Shown here: piece after piece, positions 1 to 5,264 of the stretch | How the letters are laid out: every line of letters starts with the position of its first letter | Position numbering within the stretch: position 1 is the stretch's first letter | Made by a program: the position numbers and the translations under genes | The notes under the pieces: generated by a model | Databases searched by the model: none | What the model was told of the DNA's origin: nothing | The model's input: the letters and a program-made list of their open reading frames with translations, nothing else | DNA from: JAZMZS01 sp045586105 | GTDB taxonomy: Bacteria > Bacillota > Clostridia > Oscillospirales > CAG-272 | DNA length: 7,654 nucleotides | Assembly (NCBI GenBank): GCA_045586105.1 | Contig: JAZMZS010000156.1 | Coordinates: forward strand, 1 to 7,654 | Direction of reading: 5' to 3'

Positions 1-9
1 TTGTTCAGG

Positions 10-345
10 TCAAGGCGCATCGAGCGATGGTGTATAAGCATACTCCGAGCTCGGGCAACGCAGACATGGGCAAAAATATCGTTTAAAACCGATATGAGTT
101 CGACTCTCCTCGGCTATACGCTTATTTCCGTCCACGAATGCATGATTGTTTGTAAGAGAATACATAAGCCTTGCCGCTTTTTCCTCTACCGAAGGGTACG
201 CTTCTTCTCCGTCAAACGCAGAGGCGGCACTGTACACCGCGGACTCTAAAAGATTCCTGTCGCGAAGTCCGTAGCTTCCGCCTGTTCTGACAATAAGCTT
301 TTCGTGAAGCGCAATTATTTCTTCCGCTGTCAACGTTATCATCAC
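10..345 (-). CDS. doc: Doc/Fic-family toxin of a type II toxin-antitoxin pair, C-terminus apparently replaced
   Basis: The first 78 of 111 residues read as a death-on-curing (Doc) toxin. An N-terminal LTAEEIIALHEKLI helix and the TGGSYGLRDRNLLESAV block are followed by the Fic-type motif NHAFVDGNKR at residues 67-76 (H68, F70, D72, N74, K75, R76). Doc proteins phosphorylate elongation factor EF-Tu and stop translation; that is family knowledge, not shown here. After GNKRIA the expected helix (a hydrophobic xMLxFLxLNG-like stretch) is missing and is replaced by a Cys/Arg-rich tail that ends at position 10. Family members are usually about 125-130 residues. The toxin is therefore probably inactive or altered. 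The start is GTG at 345, four bases overlapping the antitoxin stop, or ATG at 342, sharing one base with it. A GGAG lies 8 nt before the GTG. Coupling to the antitoxin is clear. Family assignment is firm; function of this allele is doubtful. Confidence 0.8.
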   Translation of the reverse strand: MMITLTAEEIIALHEKLIVRTGGSYGLRDRNLLESAVYSAASAFDGEEAYPSVEEKAARLMYSLTNNHAFVDGNKRIAEESRTHIGFKRYFCPCLRCPSSEYAYTPSLDAP

Positions 346-593
346 TTAGCAAGCTCCAACAACGCATCAATGTTTTCGTCAATAAGCTTATCCGCAGTAT
401 CGTCAATTTTGGTTTTTCTCATCTGCATAGCAACGGCTATGGTATCGTACTCGTCAAAATCAACGACCACATACCTCGGCTTGTTATTTTTCAGTATCAC
501 AGCCATGCCGCTTTTGTCAACCGTGCGGACTACCTTTGAAAAATTCTGATTTGCCTCGGTCATAGGAACCAAAAGATCGGTATTTACCATCAT
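342..593 (-). CDS. phd: Phd/YefM-family antitoxin
   Basis: This 83-residue protein begins MMVNTDLLVPMTEANQNFSK and continues with AVILKNNKPRYVVVDFDEY, the usual Phd/YefM DNA-binding fold, in which an N-terminal domain dimerises and binds operator DNA. The acidic C-terminal helix (KIDDTADKLIDENIDALLELAK) is the part that in this family wraps the toxin and neutralises it. I chose ATG at 593 because AGAGGTG lies six bases before it; the upstream in-frame GTG at 602 is part of that ribosome binding site. It is the first gene of the pair, ahead of doc, with stop and start overlapping, the normal phd-doc order. Such antitoxins usually repress their own promoter together with the toxin. Because the partner toxin appears broken, this antitoxin may now be an orphan or serve against a related toxin elsewhere. 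Confidence 0.88.
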   Translation of the reverse strand: MMVNTDLLVPMTEANQNFSKVVRTVDKSGMAVILKNNKPRYVVVDFDEYDTIAVAMQMRKTKIDDTADKLIDENIDALLELAK

Positions 594-612
594 TATAATC
601 ACCTCTGCTATT

Positions 613-641
613 ATTATACCCCGAATTTAGGATAAATGCAA
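613..641 (-). promoter_or_regulatory. Promoter of the phd-doc operon
   Basis: On the minus strand TTGCAT (641-636) and TATAAT (618-613) are separated by exactly 17 bp, a near-consensus housekeeping promoter. The -10 box ends 20 bp before the antitoxin start at 593. An 8-bp palindrome ATTATAAT (592-599) overlaps the start-codon region and could be part of an autoregulatory operator, but it is too AT-rich to be convincing alone. Confidence 0.75.
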
Positions 642-664
642 CCTATATTTTTGAAAAACGCTCC

Positions 665-709
665 AAAAAATATTTCCCCATTGAAAACGCTGATGCGTTT
701 TCAATGGGG
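665..709 (-). terminator. Rho-independent terminator of the lipoprotein gene
   Basis: A perfect 15-bp stem (676-690 with 695-709) with a 4-nt loop is followed on the minus strand by AAATATTTTTT. It starts about 20 nt after the lipoprotein stop codon and insulates the phd-doc promoter just downstream. On the plus strand there is no T tract after the hairpin, so it acts on the minus strand only. Confidence 0.9.
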
Positions 710-729
710 CTGAGATTGCTTCATATTCT

Positions 730-1776
730 TTAATACTTTTCCTCTCGACGGGAGGTCTCGTTTCCGAAATTGTCGTAGCTTACGAACAGATACTTTACTC
801 CCGCGGGCATTCCGTCAGAGGAATAAGCGTAGGTGACGGTCGTCTTCTCGTGCTCCCATCTTGCACTGAGGGCGGTCTTATACTCGCGTGTATATACGCT
901 GAGCCTTCCCTCGGCGTCGTAGCTGAAGCTTTCCGTCGTCTCGAAGTCTCCGAAGACCTTAGTTGAGATTACTCTGCCCTCGCTATCGTAGCTCATCGCA
1001 TACTTTTGAGTACCGTAGCTTGCGCTCGTGCAGAGTCCGTTTTCATACGTGAAGCTGATACGCTCGCCCTGTGCCGATATCTCGACGGGATCGGCTCCCC
1101 TGAAGCTGAGTGCGTATTCACCGATCTTCTGTCCGTCAGACTTGGCGACCGTGATCTCGGTCTTTGATTCGGAATAGACGTGCGTGGTAATAAAGCCCGT
1201 ATCCTGCGTGATCTTGACTATATTTCCCTCGGTGTCGTATTCGTTTACGAGAGAGTCGATATTTGAAGAAAACTCTTCTCTTATCAGCGCCCCTTTATCG
1301 GAAAACGCAAGCTTGACTATGTAATCGCCCTGCTTTCCCTCAGCCGTGCGCCCATCAGCGGAGTAGGTCAGCTCAAAGACCTCCCTGTAACCGTACACGC
1401 GCACAAGCCTTCCGTCCTCGGAATATGCATAAGCTCTGTCCAGATTTACCCTCTCATAGCACAAGGGAGCGAGCGTAAAGGGAGAGACGGTCGTGACCGA
1501 TTCAAGCCGTCCGCGCTCGTTATACGAATATTTTGCAAGCTGTCCCCACTGACCGTTGCTCATAGCGTATCTCGTTCTGAGGACGGGCTCGGAAGTCTCA
1601 GGATCGGAAGCCTTCGTTTCGGCCGCAGAGGCGGTATCCGCGGCGTTGCTTTGCGTCAGCGCCGTGCTCTCTGCATCCTTTTTCGTTTCTGTGCTGCCGC
1701 CGCAGCAAGCAAGCGACGCACACGCGAGCACTGCCAATATAAACGCCGTCATAAGTCTCAGGTATAGCTTTTTCAT
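730..1776 (-). CDS. Lipoprotein with YD/RHS-like repeats
   Basis: The 348-residue product begins with a signal peptide: positive MKKLYLR, a hydrophobic core at residues 9-22, then a lipobox-like SLACC with C24 or C25 as the probable lipidated cysteine. It should be exported and anchored to the outer face of the membrane. Residues 28-65 form a Ser/Thr/Ala/Glu-rich linker. The rest is built of imperfect repeats of the type Y-x-Y-(S/D/N)-x-x-G-(R/N)-(L/V/I), seen near 83-91, 116-124, 137-143, 180-186, 262-270, 285-292, 318-323 and 334-339. These resemble the YD/RHS repeats that fold as beta-strands, but the protein is far too short to be an RHS toxin shell. ATG at 1776 is supported by AGGAGGTG five bases upstream. 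It has its own promoter and terminator and is divergent from the amidohydrolase gene. Role unknown; a surface carbohydrate- or protein-binding role is only a guess. Confidence 0.8.
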   Translation of the reverse strand: MKKLYLRLMTAFILAVLACASLACCGGSTETKKDAESTALTQSNAADTASAAETKASDPETSEPVLRTRYAMSNGQWGQLAKYSYNERGRLESVTTVSPFTLAPLCYERVNLDRAYAYSEDGRLVRVYGYREVFELTYSADGRTAEGKQGDYIVKLAFSDKGALIREEFSSNIDSLVNEYDTEGNIVKITQDTGFITTHVYSESKTEITVAKSDGQKIGEYALSFRGADPVEISAQGERISFTYENGLCTSASYGTQKYAMSYDSEGRVISTKVFGDFETTESFSYDAEGRLSVYTREYKTALSARWEHEKTTVTYAYSSDGMPAGVKYLFVSYDNFGNETSRREEKY

Positions 1777-1812
1777 CTTCGCACCTCCTACGCGCTCCGT
1801 TCGTTCGATAAT

Positions 1813-1841
1813 AGTATATCATACGTATATTCAATTTTCAA
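1813..1841 (-). promoter_or_regulatory. Promoter of the lipoprotein gene
   Basis: On the minus strand TTGAAA (1841-1836) and TATACT (1818-1813) are spaced by 17 bp, close to the vegetative sigma-factor consensus. The -10 box lies 36 bp before the lipoprotein start at 1776. It faces away from the promoter at 1878-1906. Confidence 0.75.
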
Positions 1842-1848
1842 GCATGCA

Positions 1849-1867
1849 TTTGTGCCGAATGCACAAA
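1849..1867. promoter_or_regulatory. Inverted repeat between divergent promoters, possible operator
   Basis: TTTGTGC and GCACAAA form a perfect 7-bp inverted repeat with a 5-bp spacer (CGAAT). It lies between the -35 boxes of the two divergent promoters, 7 bp from one and 10 bp from the other. This is a suitable place for a regulator controlling both genes. No T tract follows, so it is not a terminator. The regulator family cannot be named. Confidence 0.45.
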
Positions 1868-1877
1868 CAAAAGGCTA

Positions 1878-1906
1878 TTGATTTAATATCTTTGGCAGTA
1901 TATAAT
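1878..1906 (+). promoter_or_regulatory. Promoter of the M20 amidohydrolase gene
   Basis: TTGATT (1878-1883) and TATAAT (1901-1906) are separated by 17 bp. The -10 box is perfect and lies 39 bp before the ATG at 1946, giving a leader of about 33 nt. The assignment is by match and spacing. Confidence 0.78.
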
Positions 1907-1945
1907 AAAATTGATAACGTTATAACGAAAGAAAGGCATTGCATT

Positions 1946-3298
1946 ATGACAAACGAAGAGATCTTCGATCTTATAGATTCGCACAAGGACGAAATGAAGG
2001 CGGCGCTTGACTACCTTGAGGATCACGCCGCGTGCGGCTACGAGGAATGGGAAGCGCACGAGTATCTTGCAAAAGCATACGAAAGGCTCGGCTACGCTCT
2101 GACGAAGGCAGGTGACATTCCCGGCTTTTACACCGACGTAGACACGGGAAAGCCGGGGCCTAAGATACTGATATTCTCGGAGCTTGACGGACTGCCGATC
2201 CCCGACCATCCGCACGCAAACCCGAAGACCGGGGCGGCACACGCCTGCGGGCATCACGCACAATGCGCGGCTCTCTTGGGAGTTGCGGCGGCGCTGAAGG
2301 TGCCCGAGGTGCTCGAGGGACTGTCGGGCAGTATCAGGCTTTGCGTAGTACCCGCAGAAGAGGGATCGGGGATCAACAACGTGGTTTTGAAAAAGCTTAT
2401 GGACGAGGGTAAGGTCAAGTATATCGGAGGCAAGCGCGAGTTTTACAGAAGAGGCTATCTTGACGGCTGCGATCTTGCTTTCATGATACATACGGGCGGA
2501 GGCTCGCGCAAGTTTTCGATAAAGCCGGGCTGCAACGGCGGTATACGCAAGGTTGCACGCTTCGTCGGAAAGAACGCACACGCAGGCGCTCCGAGACACG
2601 GCATCAACGCTCTTCAGGCGGCTAATCTTGCTCTCGCGTCGATAAACGTACTGCGCGACACCTTCAATAATTACGACTTCGTTCGCGTAAACTCTATCCT
2701 CACCGAGGCGGGAACCGCCGTCAACGCGGTACCTGGGACCGCGGTGCTCGACACCCAGATACGGGCAAACAACGTAAAGTCGCTCAACGCCGTCAACCGC
2801 AAAATAAGCCGTGCCGTTGCCGCTTCTGCCGCCGCTATAGGCGCAAAGGTGCATATCACGGATATTCCCGGATATATGCCCGGAAGCTACGACGAGAACC
2901 TCATTAAAGTCATGATAGAAGGAATGGAGGACGTGGTTGGCAAGGGCAGTGCGAATTACTTTACCGAGCCCTGGGATACGGGCTGCACGGACGTTGGTGA
3001 TATTTCCCTGCTGATGCCCGCCGTTCACGCGTTTGGCAGCGGAGGCGCGGGTGGCGCACACGGACCGACCTACAGAATAGCAGACTTTGACAGTGCGTGC
3101 ATGGACAGCGCAAAGGCGCAGGTGATGATAATCAGGCGGCTGCTTGAAAAAGATGCTGAGAAGGCACGCTTCGTTATTGACAACGCAACACCGCAGTTCA
3201 AGTCTAAAGAGGAATACTTATCATACCTTGACTCCTGCCGCTCGGAGACGGAGGCGGTCGTCTACTCGGAGGACGGCAAGGTCACGCTGGACATATGA
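1946..3298 (+). CDS. M20D-family metallo-amidohydrolase (AbgB/HipO-like)
   Basis: A complete 450-residue zinc/manganese amidohydrolase of peptidase family M20. Visible motifs are FSELDGLPI (77-85), HACGHH (99-104), VVPAEEG (134-140), FMIHTGG (179-185), the dimerisation-domain entry GKNAHAGAPRHGINA (208-222) and GGAHGPTYR (369-377). By comparison with M20D enzymes, C101, H103, E139, H182 and H372 are the likely metal ligands and E138 the catalytic base. Family members hydrolyse N-acyl amino acids or aminobenzoyl-glutamate in the cytoplasm; the exact substrate is not readable here. I chose ATG at 1946 because the frame upstream runs through the promoter, because AAAGG lies nine bases before this ATG, and because the protein has normal family length from it. 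It is monocistronic: its own promoter, then a terminator. No transporter or AbgA partner is adjacent, so an abg operon is not supported. Confidence 0.88.
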   Translation: MTNEEIFDLIDSHKDEMKAALDYLEDHAACGYEEWEAHEYLAKAYERLGYALTKAGDIPGFYTDVDTGKPGPKILIFSELDGLPIPDHPHANPKTGAAHACGHHAQCAALLGVAAALKVPEVLEGLSGSIRLCVVPAEEGSGINNVVLKKLMDEGKVKYIGGKREFYRRGYLDGCDLAFMIHTGGGSRKFSIKPGCNGGIRKVARFVGKNAHAGAPRHGINALQAANLALASINVLRDTFNNYDFVRVNSILTEAGTAVNAVPGTAVLDTQIRANNVKSLNAVNRKISRAVAASAAAIGAKVHITDIPGYMPGSYDENLIKVMIEGMEDVVGKGSANYFTEPWDTGCTDVGDISLLMPAVHAFGSGGAGGAHGPTYRIADFDSACMDSAKAQVMIIRRLLEKDAEKARFVIDNATPQFKSKEEYLSYLDSCRSETEAVVYSEDGKVTLDI

Positions 3299-3350
3299 TC
3301 CGTTTCCGATCAGAGCAGACAATGCCGCAGATGCGTTTTTTCGTTCAACC

Positions 3351-3372
3351 GATCGGGCTTCGGCTCGGTTTT
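3351..3372 (+). terminator. Rho-independent terminator after the amidohydrolase gene
   Basis: CGGGC-TTCG-GCTCG, with G-T wobbles in and beyond the stem, closes on a stable UUCG tetraloop and runs into TTTT at 3369-3372. It starts about 50 nt after the stop at 3298. The stem is short and the T tract modest, so efficiency is uncertain. Confidence 0.6.
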
Positions 3373-3437
3373 ACAAATGGCATTTTACGCAAACAAAGAC
3401 CTTCTGCCGATATTATTAAGATTTTATTAATAAACTG

Positions 3438-3466
3438 TGGACTTTTTTCGACACTTGAGGTATAAT
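3438..3466 (+). promoter_or_regulatory. Promoter of the acyltransferase gene
   Basis: TGGACT (3438-3443) and a perfect TATAAT (3461-3466) are spaced by 17 bp. The -35 box matches consensus at four of six positions. It would give a leader of about 77 nt before the ATG at 3550; within this leader only a weak 5-bp AAGAT/ATCTT stem was seen (3508-3535 region). Confidence 0.65.
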
Positions 3467-3549
3467 AGAGACGCGGCCGTCTGTCCTCTCAAAAAACGGA
3501 GTGGACAAGATCGGGAATTGCAAATCTTTTTGATCAACGAGGATCGGTT

Positions 3550-4845
3550 ATGAAAATCAAAACGCGTGATCTGTCATACGAGCAAGTACTGGCGCTTCCC
3601 CGCTTAAAGCACAAAAAGCCCCGAAAGCCGAGCCGCTTTCTCGCTACGGTCGTCAGGCTCGTATCGGCGCCCACGCTCTCGAAGATAAAGTTCTCTTATA
3701 CCGCCGAGAGGATGGAGCTCGTCGGTAAAAACGAGCCCTGCCTTATTCTGATGAACCATTCGAGCTTCACAGACATGAAGCTCGCCTTCGGTATCTTTTA
3801 TCCGAGGAGGATGGGAATAGTCACGTCCGTGGATGCGATGTCGGGCATTCTCGGAAAGCTTATGCGCATTCTCGGATGCACTCCGACCCACAAGTACGTC
3901 TCGGACATTTCGCTTATCCGTGACATAAAATATATGCTCAAGGAAAACAAAACGAGCGTGCTCATGTATCCCGAGGCGGGTTATTCCTTCGACGGGCGCG
4001 CAACCACCCTCCCGAGAGGTCTCGGTATTTTGATGAAGCGATTGGAGGTTCCCGTTGTAACGGTCATCACTCAGGGAGCCTTTCACCGTGATCCGCTCTA
4101 TAATATGCTCCAGATAAGAGACGTCAAGGTATCCGCCCACGTCAAGTGCATCGCTACTCCCGAGGAGATAAAGGAAAAGTCGGTCGCCGAGCTTGACGCT
4201 CTGCTTGACGAGGCGTTCTCCTTTGACAATTTCGCATGGCAGAGAGACAACAAGATATCCGTTGACGTTCCCTTCCGTGCAGACGGTCTGCACAGAATAC
4301 TGTATAAATGCCCGCATTGCAACGAAGAAAACCAAATGGAGGGCAAAGGAACACAGCTTACCTGCCACGCTTGCGGCAAGCGCTGGGAAATGGACGAGTA
4401 CGGACAGCTCAGTGCTATAGACGCGCAGACCGAGTTTTCTCACATACCCGACTGGTACGCATGGCAGAGAGAATGCGTGCGCCGTGAGCTTGAAGAGGGC
4501 ACGTATCTGCTTGATACCGACGTGGATATCTCGATACAGGTAAACCTCGACGGCGTATGCAATATCGGTAAGGGACACCTGACGCACGATTCCGAGGGCT
4601 TTCGTCTGACAGGTGCGGACGGAAAGCTCGACTACAGACAGTCCGCCGTATTTTCCCACACCCTGTACTCGGATTATTACTGGTACGAGATCGGGGACGT
4701 GATAGGAATAGGCAACAACGAGTTCTCCTACTTCTGCTTCCCGCACGGTAACGTGTCGGTAACGAAGGCGCGCCTCGCTGCCGAGGAGCTGTACAAAATG
4801 AAAAAGACGGAGCGCAAAGCAAGACAGACCGCCGAGAGCACGTGA
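3550..4845 (+). CDS. PlsC-like acyltransferase with zinc ribbon and extra C-terminal domain
   Basis: A 431-residue protein. Residues about 45-230 form a glycerolipid (lysophosphatidate-type) acyltransferase domain: the catalytic NHSSFTD motif with H70 and D75 (HX4D), and YPEAGYSFDG (140-149) in the position of the substrate-binding EGT block. The domain would make or remodel phospholipid at the inner face of the membrane. Residues 254-275 hold two CxxC pairs (C254, C257, C272, C275), a zinc ribbon. Residues 285-431 form a further domain with several aromatic-rich strands that I do not recognise, ending in a Lys/Arg-rich helix. Typical PlsC proteins are about 200-260 residues, so the tail is a real extension. 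The reading frame is continuous. ATG at 3550 is preceded by GAGG with 7-nt spacing. It is flanked by its own promoter and terminator. Acyltransferase membership is strong; the acceptor substrate and the role of the zinc ribbon are unknown. Confidence 0.82.
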   Translation: MKIKTRDLSYEQVLALPRLKHKKPRKPSRFLATVVRLVSAPTLSKIKFSYTAERMELVGKNEPCLILMNHSSFTDMKLAFGIFYPRRMGIVTSVDAMSGILGKLMRILGCTPTHKYVSDISLIRDIKYMLKENKTSVLMYPEAGYSFDGRATTLPRGLGILMKRLEVPVVTVITQGAFHRDPLYNMLQIRDVKVSAHVKCIATPEEIKEKSVAELDALLDEAFSFDNFAWQRDNKISVDVPFRADGLHRILYKCPHCNEENQMEGKGTQLTCHACGKRWEMDEYGQLSAIDAQTEFSHIPDWYAWQRECVRRELEEGTYLLDTDVDISIQVNLDGVCNIGKGHLTHDSEGFRLTGADGKLDYRQSAVFSHTLYSDYYWYEIGDVIGIGNNEFSYFCFPHGNVSVTKARLAAEELYKMKKTERKARQTAEST

Positions 4846-4914
4846 TAAAAGACCAAGGTCAGGATCGGCATTCCTTGAGCGGCGTGATCTGTTCTCTCAA
4901 AGCTTCATATTATT

Positions 4915-4953
4915 GCAGAGATCCTGCGCCGAAAGGCAGGATCTCTGCTTTTT
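4915..4953 (+). terminator. Rho-independent terminator of the acyltransferase gene
   Basis: A perfect 13-bp stem, GCAGAGATCCTGC (4915-4927) with GCAGGATCTCTGC (4936-4948), has an 8-nt loop and is followed by TTTTTC. It begins about 70 nt after the stop codon at 4845 and separates the acyltransferase from the uronate operon. Confidence 0.92.
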
Positions 4954-5014
4954 CTTGTCTTGTTTTAAGGGCGTATCGTATCTCACACGTTCAAGTATGC
5001 TTTCAGGATATCCG

Positions 5015-5026
5015 TTCGCGCGCGAA
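5015..5026. promoter_or_regulatory. 12-bp palindrome upstream of the uxaC promoter
   Basis: TTCGCGCGCGAA is a perfect palindrome, GC-rich in an otherwise AT-rich upstream region. It ends 29 bp before the uxaC -35 box, where an activator or distal operator could bind. The regulator is unknown, and the match is not to the ExuR/UxuR consensus that I know. Confidence 0.35.
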
Positions 5027-5055
5027 AACGCAATATAATTTGCACAAATTAACAA

Positions 5056-5084
5056 TTGAAATGCAGATTTATATATTTTATACT
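5056..5084 (+). promoter_or_regulatory. Promoter of the uxaC-uxuA operon
   Basis: TTGAAA (5056-5061) and TATACT (5079-5084) have 17-bp spacing in AT-rich DNA. The predicted start near 5091 leaves a long leader of about 170 nt before uxaC. A second TATACT at 5101-5106 has no fitting -35 box. Confidence 0.75.
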
Positions 5085-5125
5085 AAATTATAACATTAAT
5101 TATACTAAGTAATTTGCGTAAAGCG

Positions 5126-5208
5126 CGTAAAAGCAAAGCAAAGCCGACCGTTTGCATGCCCCTGCAAGAAGCGTTTTACGGCTCACAAACGGTGCCGCAT
5201 TGCGGCGC
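5126..5208 (+). promoter_or_regulatory. Structured uxaC leader with interleaved inverted repeats (candidate cis-regulatory RNA)
   Basis: Arm A, CGTAAAA (5126-5132), pairs with TTTTACG (5174-5180) and can be extended by two G-C pairs around one bulged G. Arm B, ACCGTTTG (5147-5154), pairs perfectly with CAAACGGT (5186-5193). The order A-B-A'-B' is interleaved, so the two stems either form an H-type pseudoknot or exclude each other. A GC-rich hairpin, GCCGC-ATT-GCGGC (5194-5206, extendable by GT/GC to 5192-5208), directly abuts B'. The segment lies between the promoter and the ribosome binding site at 5250. I recognise no known riboswitch class. A DNA operator made of the same repeats is the main alternative. 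Confidence 0.4.
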
Positions 5209-5209
5209 A

Positions 5210-5233
5210 GGATATCATGACGGATCTTCATGA
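5210..5233 (+). repeat. Paired TCATGA motifs close to the uxaC ribosome binding site
   Basis: GGATATCATGA (5210-5220) and GGATCTTCATGA (5222-5233) are near-direct repeats. The TCATGA at the end of each is itself a palindrome, so the copies can also pair as a 6-bp stem with a 7-nt loop. The element ends about 17 nt before the Shine-Dalgarno sequence. It may be a tandem protein-binding site or a small hairpin. Confidence 0.35.
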
Positions 5234-5264
5234 GCAGAGCGAAAACCGATAAAGGAGAATCAGC

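Larger units (their letters stand above)
4846..5264 (+). other. 419-nt intergenic region: terminator, upstream palindrome, promoter and uxaC leader
   Basis: No gene is supported here. From left to right it holds about 70 nt without recognisable structure, the acyltransferase terminator (4915-4953), a 12-bp palindrome (5015-5026), an AT-rich stretch carrying the uxaC promoter (5056-5084), and a leader of roughly 170 nt rich in inverted repeats that ends in a strong ribosome binding site, AAAGGAG seven bases before the ATG. Confidence 0.8.

Noticed and set aside
94..117. T-arm-like sequence (GAG-TTCGACT-CTC) resembling a tRNA 3' end or attachment site
   Set aside because: No matching 5' acceptor strand, D-arm or anticodon arm lies upstream, and the right end encodes the conserved R-I-A of Doc.
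676..709. Perfect hairpin considered as a mobile-element end or bidirectional terminator
   Set aside because: The T tract is on the minus-strand side only and its position after the lipoprotein stop fits an ordinary terminator; no second copy was seen in the window.
1556..1945. In-frame N-terminal extension of the M20 amidohydrolase up to 1556
   Set aside because: It reads through the divergent promoters and into the lipoprotein gene; the ATG at 1946 has a ribosome binding site and gives normal family length.
1883..3061. Long minus-strand open frame of 392 codons opposite the amidohydrolase
   Set aside because: It mirrors the M20 coding frame, has no promoter or ribosome binding site, and its protein has no recognisable motifs.
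1946..3298. Assignment as abgB of an aminobenzoyl-glutamate utilisation operon
   Set aside because: No abgA or abgT neighbour is present and the gene is monocistronic, so only the M20D family level is justified.
3604..4746. Long minus-strand open frame of 380 codons opposite the acyltransferase
   Set aside because: It is a shadow of a gene with clear PlsC and zinc-ribbon motifs on the plus strand.
5034..5039. TATAAT as an alternative uxaC -10 box
   Set aside because: The sequence 17 bp upstream is a poor -35 box, while TTGAAA-17-TATACT just downstream is close to consensus.
4842..5093. Plus-strand frame of 83 codons between the acyltransferase and uxaC
   Set aside because: It crosses a strong terminator and the uxaC promoter, and has no ribosome binding site or coding-like composition.
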